Source: Heterostelium album PN500 (taxonomy: Eukaryota; Evosea; Eumycetozoa; Acytosteliales; Acytosteliaceae). From it: 64,000 bases of DNA. The stretch is taken from positions 89,835-153,834 of the forward strand of contig NW_008805102.1 in the NCBI RefSeq assembly GCF_000004825.1. Direction: 5' to 3'. Within the stretch, counting starts at the first letter, position 1, and the number at the start of each line of letters is the position of its first letter. Positions 47,594 to 57,505 of the stretch are shown one piece after another. A model generated the notes under the pieces. The model was not told where the DNA came from. It worked only from the letters and a program-made list of their open reading frames with translations, and ran no database searches. A program made the position numbers and the translations under genes.

Positions 47594-48130
47594 TTACTTT
47601 TTGAATATAATGATAACTTTATTATCTTTCCATTGTTGGAAAGCCCATTGAGTCTTTTGAATTCTATTTCCACCATATGTGAAATCCATATACATTTCAT
47701 ATGCAGTGTTATCAGCATCAACAATGATCTTCAAAACTTTTGCTTCGTGTACGGTTGCATTACTTGAGAAACCTTCTTCAACCTTTCTATTCTCTGCAAA
47801 ACCAACTCTATTTGTTGAATCACCTTTCTCATACATCACGATATCTTGATGATAGAACTTATCAAACACTTCTAATATTCTATTCTCTTGGATACCTTTG
47901 ATTATTGATTCCAAATTTAATCTTAGATTGGAATTTGATTGAACTTGTGATTGATATTGTGTTGAAACTTTTGTTGCTGAATTTGTAATTGTTGTTGTTG
48001 GAATTGAAACTGGATTATATTTTGGAGATTCTAAATTATTTGAAGTTTGTTTCTTTGATGATTGTGATGAATTTCCTTTTTTATGAATTTTATTTCCGAT
48101 TTTGGAAAAGAATCTTTTAATTTGAACCAT
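47594..48130 (-). CDS. NTF2/SnoaL-like protein, copy 1
   Basis: Single exon, 178 aa. The N-terminus is basic ('MVQIKRFFSKIGNKIHKKGN') and could form a membrane-binding amphipathic helix; a Ser/Thr/Asn linker follows. Residues about 78-175 form an alpha+beta domain with the NTF2/SnoaL-like pattern: helix 'SIIKGIQENRILEVFDKFYH' then strands 'DIVMYEKGD', 'ATVHEAKVLKIIVDADNTAY', 'EMYMDFTYGGNRIQ' and 'QWAFQQWKDNKVI'. NTF2-like folds bind small ligands or partners; no catalytic residues can be assigned. Nearly identical to the copies at 51656 and 63836, with shared upstream DNA. It ends 19 bases before the B-box gene start on the same strand, without sign of co-transcription. Confidence 0.78.
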   Translation of the reverse strand: MVQIKRFFSKIGNKIHKKGNSSQSSKKQTSNNLESPKYNPVSIPTTTITNSATKVSTQYQSQVQSNSNLRLNLESIIKGIQENRILEVFDKFYHQDIVMYEKGDSTNRVGFAENRKVEEGFSSNATVHEAKVLKIIVDADNTAYEMYMDFTYGGNRIQKTQWAFQQWKDNKVIIIFKK

Positions 48131-48402
48131 TTTTAAAAATATTTAAATTGTAAAATGAAAAATAATGATTTAATGATAAATATAGAATATAGATAGATAG
48201 ATAATAAATATAAAGATATTTTATTTAGTTTTAGTGTTTGTTTTAATTTATTTTTAGAATGAATATTTTGATGATCAAGATATGATATTTATAATATTTA
48301 TTTTTATTCAGGACCATTTCTTTTAAAAAATTCTTTTTTTCTGTTCCAAAAATAAACAATGAAATTCACTTCAAGAATCGAAAAAAAAAACACACAATTT
48401 CA

Positions 48403-48410
48403 TTCCGGAA
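48403..48410. promoter_or_regulatory. Palindrome ttccggaa upstream of NTF2-like copy 1
   Basis: An 8-bp palindrome 273 bases upstream of the start codon, conserved at 52412-52419 and 63573-63580 ahead of the other two copies. It has a TTCnnnGAA-like symmetry compatible with a dimeric factor such as the dictyostelid STATs (inference). Confidence 0.35.
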
Positions 48411-49509
48411 TCAAATAAAAGAATAAAAAATAATTGACTTGAGTAAATATTAGATTATTTATGTTAATATTTGTTATTAAATATATACTTCAAGTGCAAG
48501 AAATAAAAAGATATAAAAAAAATTAAATTAATTTTGTTGTTTAATACTCTAGATTTTTTTTTTTTTTTTTTTGGTGATAAAATTTTAAAAAAATGTTGAT
48601 AAAATTAAACCATACGATTTTAATGGTATTTAAATATCCATTTGAGACAATGAGAATTTATTTATATTAAATATTTAACTTTGTTTTTAAGAATAAAAAA
48701 ATTAATAAAAATGTTAACATTTGTGAAACATTTTATATTATTTTTGAAAATTAATAAAAACTTATTTTTATTTTATAAAAAAATTTTTCAATTTAAAAAT
48801 CCCACCCATTATTTTTAAAGTTCAACACTCTGGATTTCAAAATCAAAGTTACCTGAAGAGAAATATTGGGTGGGATTTGGGATTGACTGTGTAGTTTACA
48901 TACTTTATTTAGATTAAAACCTTTGAATTTACTTTTAATATTCAATTATAAAAGGAAATTGTTGATATGAATTGACTTTATCAAAAATAACACCGTGAAA
49001 AAACAAAAATTCGATCTTTAATAATATAAAAGAAACTAAAAATAAATTGTCTTCATATTTTCAAAGTGTATCAAAACTGTGGACCAACTATGTTATTTTT
49101 TAAATCTCAATTTTCAAAATTATTATTATATATCATTTGATTCATTGGTCATAGTAGATATCGGTATTTGGTAAAGCGATTAAAAATTCATGTAAATAAT
49201 TATTTATATTAAAAATTGATATTAACTTAACTTTCGGGTTTCTCTGTGTAAATTTATAAAGAATTAAGTTAATTTTTATTTATATTCATTTTACCGACTT
49301 CCTTAAACAAAACTTATTTATATTGTCTTTTGTGATTATTTCAGTAAATCATCTTTCAACATGTAAATTAATAATTACATTAATATCACTTTAGTGATAT
49401 TTAAATATATTATATATTAATAGTTGTATTTTAAATATTTTTTAAAAATGGGTGATTTTTTGATCTTTCAAAGAGATTGAAAACACCTCCTGTTGTTCAC
49501 TAAAACAGA

Positions 49510-50035
49510 CCATCATTTTTAGTAGTTGATACTATATTCCTAGAAATTAAAAACCAATAGATCGAGAAACACAAAAATTTACTTATTCAGGTATAATACT
49601 CTGTAGATTAAATTTATTTTAATTTATTAACTAATATTTAACCTCAAGAATCAAATTTTTATAACTACCAATAAAGGTAAATATAAGGCTAATGGTTTTA
49701 AATATCAAGTTATAGTCAATCTAAATGGAAGTTTGGTAAAACTCGATGGTCCTTACTACGGTCCACGACCTAACTATAGCAAGACAAACCAACTTGCCCA
49801 ATTTATTAGGTGTAGAACAGATAATAGGTGATAAAGCCTATATAGGTGATGGTAAGTTTTAATTCCTATTAAAAAAACTTTGAGGAGTCAATACAGAAGA
49901 AGAGAAACTATTTAAAAGTAGATAGTCACTATTCGCTTGGACTTTGAAAACCTGTTCCCAAGAGTAAGAAATTTTTCAATATTGGATAGACCATTTCGAT
50001 CTGATGTTGTTATGTTATTTATTTAACATATTAAT
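49510..50035 (+). mobile_element. Relic of DDE (IS5/Harbinger-type) transposase with an intron
   Basis: Fragments in order on the plus strand: 'VVDTIFLEIK' (49521 on; first catalytic Asp), one-base shift, 'PIDRETQKFTYSG' interrupted by a GTATAA...AAAG intron (about 49591-49675) and continued by 'KYKANGFKYQV', the Y-S-G-K...K-x-Q-V motif of DDE_Tnp_4 enzymes. Next come 'DGPYYGPRPNYSKTNQLAQF' (GPYPG...D/N region), a shift, 'VEQIIGDKAYIGDGKF' (second catalytic Asp in GDKAY), further stops, and 'ENLFPRVRNFSILDRPFRSD' near the C-terminal Glu. At least four frame breaks or stops show it is dead. No terminal repeats recognised, so the element's ends are unknown. Confidence 0.72.
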
Positions 50036-50256
50036 AGGGATAACTAAAAATAAAAATATTGTTTTTTAATTCATTTCATTTTTTAAAAATAAATCTTTTT
50101 TTTTTTTTTTTTTTTGATTTTCTCTATTTCAATAAATAAACCAATATTTACTCATGTCAAATGGGCTGTGTGCTTTTAAAAAAATTTGTGTTGTTACCAA
50201 TGATAATCACTCAATAACCTTCTGTTATTATGATATCTTATTTAATTAATTATTTA

Positions 50257-50493
50257 TTATTTAATTATTAATATGATATGAAATTTAATTAAAACCAGAA
50301 AATCAACAGAACGCAATTTGAAGAGACTGAGTATGTGTAGGTTTGAGAACTGAGTAGAACCTGTCCAAGTCGATGTACTGAAGGATACCAAGATGTTAGA
50401 TATATAGCCAAAGAAAGCACTTAAAAGGTTATGTAACTTTTTGGAACGAAAGAGTACCACTAAGCTAATGTCGATCATCACGATGAAAGTCAC
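50257..50493 (-). pseudogene. Decayed membrane-protein ORF
   Basis: A 78-codon frame, rich in Leu/Ile/Phe/Ser, ending in 'FLVLIKFHIILIIK'. The flanking DNA (50158-50300) matches, in reverse orientation, the DNA at about 63400-63553, and the 63170-63440 copy carries the same reading ('HNLLS', 'IHIILII') with stop codons. Both are therefore fragments of one ancestral sequence. The original gene is not identified; the hydrophobic content suggests one or more membrane segments. Confidence 0.45.
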
Positions 50494-50852
50494 CTATAAT
50501 CCAAAGATATGCTCTGTTCAATATTGATCCTATTGCAGAGAGAAAGGAGATGTTGGTTAATATCTTTTATACAATACATGTTAGTATTAATTAGTTACTC
50601 AATTATTCCAAATAGACATTGTTAAATGTAAGTTACACTATAACTAAAATCATCATATCTAATATTCGCAAGATCGAAGTTTCTTTTAGTAAACATGATG
50701 TTACCGATTTCAATGAATGACTTGGTTTGTTGAATTATTGTGCTCTTTGTCTTTGTGGGTGTGAGAGGTACTGGTACTGGAGTGGTTGTTGTTGTGGTTA
50801 TTATATTTCCTTATTCCTGGGATTAGTCACTATCACTATTTATGTGTGATGC

Positions 50853-51072
50853 TGTTGGAATCGTAGTTCCAAGATATCAGTCAACCGACTACTGCTAACC
50901 GATCAATGAACACAATGTATTTAAGCGCAAACAAAATCAATAAACAATTCATTATTATTCATATATTATTTTACGAACACCTTTAAACACATAAACTATT
51001 TATTTATTATAACATCATTTCTATACTACTATAATATGTCGTTACTACCACAATTTAACGGTGTTTCTAACA
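50853..51072. mobile_element. 220-bp solo LTR with perfect 5-bp target duplication
   Basis: It begins 'tgttggaatcg' and ends 'gtttctaaca', i.e. TG...CA with short inverted ends (TGTTGGAA / TGTTAGAAA). It is flanked on both sides by 'gatgc' (50848-50852 and 51073-51077). Inside are a TATA-like 'gtatttaagcg' and 'aataaacaa', fitting an LTR promoter and polyadenylation signal. No internal retrotransposon remains, so it arose by LTR-LTR recombination. The dictyostelid retrotransposon family is not assigned. Confidence 0.78.
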
Positions 51073-51149
51073 GATGCTGTGTGGTTGGATTACTACATCA
51101 AACTTCTATCAAAGTACTTTGTTAGACAAGTTCACTCGACATCCAACGT

Positions 51150-51189
51150 TTTAATCTGTGGTTAAATCTAATTATAACCACAGATTAAA
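51150..51189. repeat. 15-bp perfect inverted repeat with 10-base loop
   Basis: 'tttaatctgtggtta' (51150-51164) and 'taaccacagattaaa' (51175-51189) form a perfect stem. It lies 77 bases past the solo LTR, in non-coding DNA. It could be a transposon end, a foldback or an RNA hairpin; no function shown. Confidence 0.6.
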
Positions 51190-51655
51190 TAATAATGTAA
51201 CATAATCGTTACAATTCATAAAAACTCATTTTTTAGAAATTATAAAAACACGAAAAACTTTAAAAATAAATCATTATTATATTATTCAGATTAACCAATT
51301 CAATTAGATTCTTACTAGTTTATATATATATAGAAATAAACCAACATTATTTTATAATAATCAATAAAGTCTTATCAAGAACTTTTTTTTGGGTGTTAAA
51401 AGATTTTGTAAAAATCGTTATTAAGAGATCGTCGATAATAGAAAATAGATATATATAGTTTGAAACCAAAAGTATATAGTATCAATAAAGAAAGTTCAAG
51501 AATCACTTTTAATTCATATCGATATTTAATATCTAACACTCATGAAAGAAACAACTTCAAATAAAATTTATCCTTAAGATTATTAATAGATTGTATTTTG
51601 AAAATGTTTTATTTACAATTGAATTTTATTTCTATATATTTATTTACAAATTATT

Positions 51656-52213
51656 TTAAAAGAATTCTTCTTTGATAACTTTATTATCTTTCCATTGTTG
51701 GAAAGCCCATTGAGTCTTTTGAATTCTATTTCCACCATATGTGAAATCCATAAACATTTCATATGCAGTGTTATCAGCATCAACAATGATCTTCAAAACT
51801 TTTGCTTCGTGTACGGTTGCATTACTTGAGAAACCTTCTTCAACCTTTCTATTCTCTGCAAAACCAACTCTATTTGTTGAATCACCTTTCTCATACATCA
51901 CGATATCTTGATGATAGAACTTATCAAACACTTCTAATATTCTATTCTCTTGGATACCTTTGATTATTGATTCTAAATTTAATCTGAGATTGGAATTTTG
52001 TTGAACTTGTGACTGATATTGTGTTGAAACTTTTGTTGCTGAATTTGTAATTGTTGTTGATGGGATTGAAACTGGATATTTAGAGGTTTGGAAATTATCA
52101 TATTTTGCAGATTCTAAATTATTTGAAGTTTGTTTCTTTGATGATTTTGATGAATTTCCTTTTTTATGAATTTTATTTCCGATTTTGGAAAAGAATCTTT
52201 TAATTTGAACCAT
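51656..52213 (-). CDS. NTF2/SnoaL-like protein, copy 2
   Basis: Single exon, 185 aa. It differs from copy 1 by a seven-residue insertion in the linker (near 'DNFQTSKYP'), a few substitutions (Y to F in 'EMFMDFTYGG') and a different last seven residues ('VIKEEFF'). Domains are as in copy 1. The coding DNA is nearly identical over long stretches (for example 51690-51950 against 47640-47900), indicating recent duplication or gene conversion. Upstream 200 bases share only short blocks with copy 1, including ttccggaa and 'tttttagaatgaatattt'. Confidence 0.78.
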   Translation of the reverse strand: MVQIKRFFSKIGNKIHKKGNSSKSSKKQTSNNLESAKYDNFQTSKYPVSIPSTTITNSATKVSTQYQSQVQQNSNLRLNLESIIKGIQENRILEVFDKFYHQDIVMYEKGDSTNRVGFAENRKVEEGFSSNATVHEAKVLKIIVDADNTAYEMFMDFTYGGNRIQKTQWAFQQWKDNKVIKEEFF

Positions 52214-52652
52214 TTTTAAAAATATTGATTGTTTATTGGATATATAATATAAATATTAAAATGAAATATTTGATTTTTAGTTATGTATTTGTTTAATTAT
52301 TGTTTTTAGAATGAATATTTGAAATTGAAAGATATACTATTTATAATTTTTGATAAAATTCTTGATCGATCATCGATTTTAAAAAGTTCAGTTCAAGAAT
52401 CACACAAACAATTCCGGAACAAGCATCTATAAAATTTATTAAAAATGAAAAAATTGGGGTTATACCAATTTTTTAAAAAAGATACTTGGTCCATTTTGAA
52501 TAACCAGTCTACCTGCAATATACATATAGAGATGGATATGAAATAAAGATTTATTATAAAACAACATATATGTTAAAAAAACATTTTGTTAGTTTCAATA
52601 AAATGTTATTTATTGAAGTCCTTTGTTTTGTAGTTTTTAATATATAATATCT

Positions 52653-52838
52653 CGCAAGAAACTATGCTTTTTGCAGTACCAAAGTAACTTGTTTGTGGTG
52701 AAGTGTTGTATAAAAGTCTAAAACTATTGATCATTTTGAATCTACTTTATTTCTTTTTGTGTGGAACCAATTTAAAAATACATCGGATGATGTGATGCCT
52801 ATTTGGTTTTGTCCTTCATTTAAGTATAGTTTCTTGCG
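52653..52838. mobile_element. MITE-like element, 186 bp with 13-bp terminal inverted repeats
   Basis: The left end 'cgcaagaaactat' (52653-52665) and right end 'atagtttcttgcg' (52826-52838) are perfect inverted repeats. The intervening 160 bases encode nothing. AT-rich flanks prevent a clear target-duplication call. Size and ends fit a non-autonomous DNA element, but a chance inverted repeat cannot be excluded. Confidence 0.45.
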
Positions 52839-53334
52839 TTATATATATTTATATATATATATCTAATAAAAAGTAGTAGAGCTTTTTTCTTTTAAATTTT
52901 TTCTTTTAAATGCGATCAAACGACATTTCAATGAATTAATTCATTTTACTCATACCAAACGATCGTAAGTTGAGGAATTTTGCAATGTGGTTAATCAAAT
53001 TTTGGTAAAAAAAATTCAAAAAATTCAAAAAAATTAAAAAAAAACAATTTTTTTGAAAGACAGTTCCCCTGGGTAGTTATCAACGATTATAAGACTTTAT
53101 TTATTGTTGTTTCTACTTGTTTTTAATATATTCATATTTATTTGTTATTTTTTATTTTATTTTTTTAATATTACTTTTATATAAAATCATTGTATCATTA
53201 TTTATTTAATTATCTATCATATCACCCCCACATACCTATCTATTTAAAAAATCAAATAATAATAATTTAAATCAAAACACAACAACGCATCGTATCACAC
53301 AATTTATATTATTACAAACTACTTTTTCACAAAC

Positions 53335-53365
53335 AAATCAAATCAAATCAAATCAAATCAAATCA
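53335..53365. repeat. (aaatc)n tandem repeat
   Basis: Six perfect copies of a 5-bp unit, 90 bases upstream of the SNARE start codon, probably in its untranslated leader. Confidence 0.85.
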
Positions 53366-53454
53366 CAAAAAAAAAACAAAATTATTATTTTATTTGTAAT
53401 ATTAAATAACTATAGTAGTATTTTAGAAAAAAATAAATAAGATAAGATTGAAAA

Positions 53455-54455
53455 ATGAATTCATTAATTAGAAGAGTTGAAAAGATTCAAAAAGAATGTG
53501 TAGATGCTAAAGATAAGAATAAACAATTGCTAAGCGAAGGTGATGCAGATGCCTTTACATTGTTAAGAAGAAAGATTGGTTTAGATATTAAAGGAATTAA
53601 ACAAGTATGTTCTGTTCTTTATAATAATAAAGATAAAATAGAGAGAGATGAGAATACCAAGATATTAACAACGCAGTTTATATTTGTATATGTTTTAACA
53701 GTTGATTGCAGATAGAGATGAAGCGGAAATCAATATGCCAGGATCAGTTAGAACGGTGGATCTTTCACATCAAATCAGAAGAGCGATCATCGATATCAAG
53801 TCCGATGCCAATAAACTACAGAGAATGTACGACAGAGGTCAAGAGAAATACAACCGTAAGCAGAAAGAGAACCCAGAGAAATTGAAAAAGTTGGAACTCG
53901 AGAAGGAAGACTGCGAACTGGTGTGGTCACATATCAACCAATTGGAGCTTATCAACAAGAAACGTGGAGGTGACTCCAACAAGTTCATCCCAATGGAAAC
54001 AACATCGTCAGGTATCAAAGAGTTGCCCGATATCGATAACGAAGACTTTAGAGAATTGAGAAGAAATGATGCTGAAATTGTAAGTTGCAATCTTAATATT
54101 ATTGATTTGATTGAATATTTTGTTGTTGGTTTGGTTTGTTTACTAACTAACTCTTTGTTGTTGCTATTGATTATTATTATTATAGGATAGAGGATTGGAT
54201 ATTGTCGGACAACATATTGCAGAGGCAGGAGAGATTGCAAAGAAGATGGGTACCACTGCAAAGGCACAGGGTGAACACTTGGATGCACTTAACAAGAGAG
54301 CAGAGGATCTCGATGAGAAATTGGAGACGATCAACATCAGACTTGCAAAGATGATCAAAGATGTGCGTAAAGCCGATAGATTCATTATTGATGTCATTCT
54401 AATTTGTGTATTGCTTGGTATTGGTGGTTTCATTTATTCAATCGTTAGAAGATAA
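53455..54455 (+). CDS. Qc-SNARE, SYP7-like syntaxin
   Basis: Three exons, 53455-53604, 53702-54079, 54186-54455 (all phase 0, GTATGT/GTAAGT donors), 265 aa. The N-terminus 'MNSLIRRVEKIQKECVDAKD' resembles the start of plant SYP7 syntaxins, followed by a helical region. The SNARE motif is about 178-238 ('DRGLDIVGQHIAEAGEIAKK' through 'LDEKLETINIRLAKMIKDVR'), with Gln at the central layer position in 'GQHI' or later heptads. A single C-terminal anchor follows ('FIIDVILICVLLGIGGFIYS') and the protein ends with a short luminal 'IVRR'. Qc-SNAREs pair with Qa, Qb and R-SNAREs to fuse vesicles, here probably in the endoplasmic reticulum or endosomal route. SYP7-type syntaxins occur in plants, algae and amoebae. 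Confidence 0.85.
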
Positions 54456-54846
54456 TCATTTTAAATTTTTGAAGATAGATAGATAAACACTCATATACAC
54501 CTCCTACCCAATTATTATATAATCAATCAATCAAACAAAACAATCACCTCTAATATCAATCATCATTACTGTAGTTATTCAACAATACAAACCAAACAAC
54601 CCTAAAATTTCAAATAAATATAAAATCATATAAAATAAATATGATAGATAGTTTTCATTTTCTATAAAATAACTGATAATAATAATAGCAATAATTATTT
54701 TCTAAAAACAAGTTATAACTTAAAAATGTGATAATATTTTATTTAAATATTTTTGTTTGTTTGTTTTTTGTTTTAAAAAAATGATTGTAATAATTGTGTA
54801 TTAATAAAAAACGTAATATTATATTATATAAGTAATATTTTATATT
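54456..54846. other. Intergenic, convergent 3' ends
   Basis: 391 AT-rich bases between the SNARE gene (+) and a small ORF (-). No signal recognised. Confidence 0.4.
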
Positions 54847-55080
54847 TTAAACTTGTATATATTGAATTGAGGTCTTTCTAAATATTAATTCTTTGGATGG
54901 AGTGTGGATTACACCCGGAAGGTATGGAGAGTTAATATCGTTGTCATCCCAGGTGCAGATACTGTTGCTTCTCTCGAGATAGTCGATTGTTTCATTTCTG
55001 ATGGTATTTAGATTGACTGTGTTTTTCGAATTGATGTTTGAACATGAAGCAGAGTCAACTTTTGAATTTGGAATTCCCAT
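54847..55080 (-). CDS. Small hypothetical protein (77 aa), possible N-myristoylation
   Basis: An ATG-started ORF of 77 codons with higher complexity and GC than the surrounding DNA. The start 'MGIPNSKV' fits the MGxxxS myristoylation pattern, and Cys13 could be acylated. The middle contains 'NSICTWDDNDINSPYLPGVI'. No family recognised. It may be a real short gene or the last exon of one; the absence of homology evidence keeps confidence low. Confidence 0.4.
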   Translation of the reverse strand: MGIPNSKVDSASCSNINSKNTVNLNTIRNETIDYLERSNSICTWDDNDINSPYLPGVIHTPSKELIFRKTSIQYIQV

Positions 55081-57505
55081 TTTTATATTTTAATAAATAA
55101 ATAGTTTTATAAAGAATTGATGAATAATTAAATAATGAAACGATATGATAATAAAAAGAGTAATAATCGTAGATAGATATATATTGATTTCTTTTTTTAA
55201 AATAAAAGTTTGGTTGGCTTTATTAGAAAGAAATATTTGTTTTTAAAAAGAGTTTGTTTTGATAGTTAATTAATTGATAGATAGAATGAATTTTAAAATT
55301 AATTTATACTCTTTTTTGTTTTATTTTGAATAACCTTTTGTGTCGTTTGGCAATTTATCGGCTTTATCTAATAAAAATATTGATACATATATACTAGTGT
55401 TCAGAGAGAAAGGCTTTTATTTCCAACAAAGCCAATGTGTCCTATTGGTTAGTTGTTTAATACTCAATATCAATACTATTAAAATGAATTTTATTCGTTG
55501 GTGTTATGTTTATGATATAAAATCTTTGCTTTCGATTTATTTTTTGTTTTAATTTCTTTTTTTTATTCTGCAGATAGTATCAATATTACTCCACCCAACT
55601 CAAGAGGGTAGTGTTAATAATAGAATTTACCAATATGTTTTTAGACAGAAACAAATAAACCAAAAAAAACAAATCAAAACAAAACATATCAATCAACAAC
55701 AACAACATCATCATAATCATAATCAAATTTCAAATAACCACCAATTGGAATACAGCAGCAACAAGATTATAAAATAATTGAACGGCATCTTTAAAGAGAG
55801 AATTAATCACAACACCACCAGTTTTAATATTTGGATCAAAAACAAAAAATCTTTTGGAATTACTTTTACCAATGTAATTATACTAATACACTCTGCTAAA
55901 ATATACAAGAAATAGTTTCATAAAGTAATATTATTAATCACAACACTAGCCAGATTAACCTATTATTTTTTGATTTTCTGTCACACAATTGGTTAAAACA
56001 ATGATTCATAAATACAATCTATTCGTTTATTTGTGTGTGTGAGTGGTGTGTGTGACTGTTTCTGTCAAATAATTAGTAGTAGTTTAAAGATAAGTTTGAA
56101 TTTAATGAGAGATCAAAACCCATACATCAGTGTCACTATTTATTCAATATATATCAATCTAAATTATTAATGTGATTTATTTAGTGTTAAATTTTATTAA
56201 TTAGAAAAAAGACCAATATTGACGTCTTTACATATAAAAAATTTATTTTGATTTAAAAAGTTATCGAAATAAAATCAAATATATAATTTTTATAATTTAA
56301 AATAAAAATTACAAATTTATTGGTAATAATGTCTTTGTTTCCTAGATCTACAGTGATTGATCTTTAAAAAATGTGTAATATTTATTTATTGATAATTTAA
56401 GATCGTGAATTAATAAACTATTCCTGTCATCACTAAAGCAATCCATATTGAGACAACAATGACAAAATTCACTTTCAACCAACCATTTAATTATTCGATT
56501 AATTCTTCAAGAGTAAAGAAAATAAAATTAAAGTAATGAAAAGAAACTTTGTTTTTATTGTATTGCAAAAATATTAATATAATATAAAAAAATGATATAT
56601 GATTTTTTTATTCTTATAAAAAAAAAGTTTTGTTTTTCAAACTCAAACCAAATTATTTGAATTCATTCATTTTATGATAAATAATTTTTTCAATATAAAG
56701 TGTTTTTTTTATTTTATTTTATTTTTTTGATATTTTATAAAATAAAACAATGTGTTTGTGATTGATGATCAACTTTATCAGTAGTCAAAGAGGTGCTCTT
56801 CAGTTCAACAACAATCCAAATTCCCTCAAATAGCAGTACCTACCTCAAAACACAAACAATTAAAATTAATAAATTAAAAAAATAATTAAATCAAAACCCA
56901 CACACCCTTAACCAATTTTTAATAAACTTTGCAACATCAACAAAAGCAAAAAAGAACTCCAACACCAAAGAAGAAATCTTTAAATTAAAATACAACTTAC
57001 AAGTTATAAATTACTAGTAATATATATATATATATTTTAGATTATAAAGATTAATAATAGTATAAATACAATCACAAACTATTTATTTTTTTTCATACAA
57101 ATCATTAATCATTTTAATTGAATGAAAACCAAATTTTATTAAAAAAATAAAAATTAAAATAAAAAAAAAAACCAACTCAACAACCATCACCAATCCCACC
57201 ACCCAACCACTTCTTTAAATTAAAAATAGATATTAAAGTTTTTTTTTTAATTTAATTTTAATCAAATTTCATCTCCTATTTTTTTAATTTACAATATATC
57301 AATATTATTAGATTTAAGCAATTTTAATGACACATTTGTATTTTATTAGCAAGATAAGATCATCATCATAATCATAATCACCAGCAGTATAATCATTATT
57401 CTAAATCATAAATCATAAATCATAATCATATTATTAATAGATAGATAGATATCTACATAGTAATAGTAATAGTAATAATAATCACTAATATAAATAGTTT
57501 AGGAA
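55081..57505. other. 2.4-kb AT-rich intergenic region
   Basis: It lies upstream of the CARMIL-GAP gene. The longest frame (55340-55552, 70 codons) has no coding character. 55560-55870 is of normal complexity and 57360-57500, with 'aatcataaatcata' repeats, probably belongs to the CARMIL-GAP leader. Nothing else supported. Confidence 0.4.

Larger units (their letters stand above)
48131..51655. other. Gene-poor repeat region
   Basis: 3.5 kb between two NTF2-like copies. 48131-48430 is shared upstream DNA also present inverted at 63540-63835. It also contains a transposase relic, a decayed ORF, a solo LTR and a hairpin, all listed separately. The remainder is AT-rich with no intact gene. Confidence 0.6.
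52214..53454. other. Intergenic with MITE-like inverted repeat
   Basis: 1.24 kb of AT-rich DNA between NTF2-like copy 2 (-) and the SNARE gene (+). It contains the inverted-repeat element at 52653-52838 and an (aaatc)n tract. No gene seen. Confidence 0.45.

Noticed and set aside
55340-55552. 70-codon plus-strand frame
   Set aside because: No supporting composition, motif or splice context; flanked by pure intergenic DNA.
57360-57450. Short 'aatcataaatcata' repeats resembling a CRISPR-like array
   Set aside because: Units are too short and irregular, with no spacers; simple-sequence leader DNA of a eukaryotic gene.
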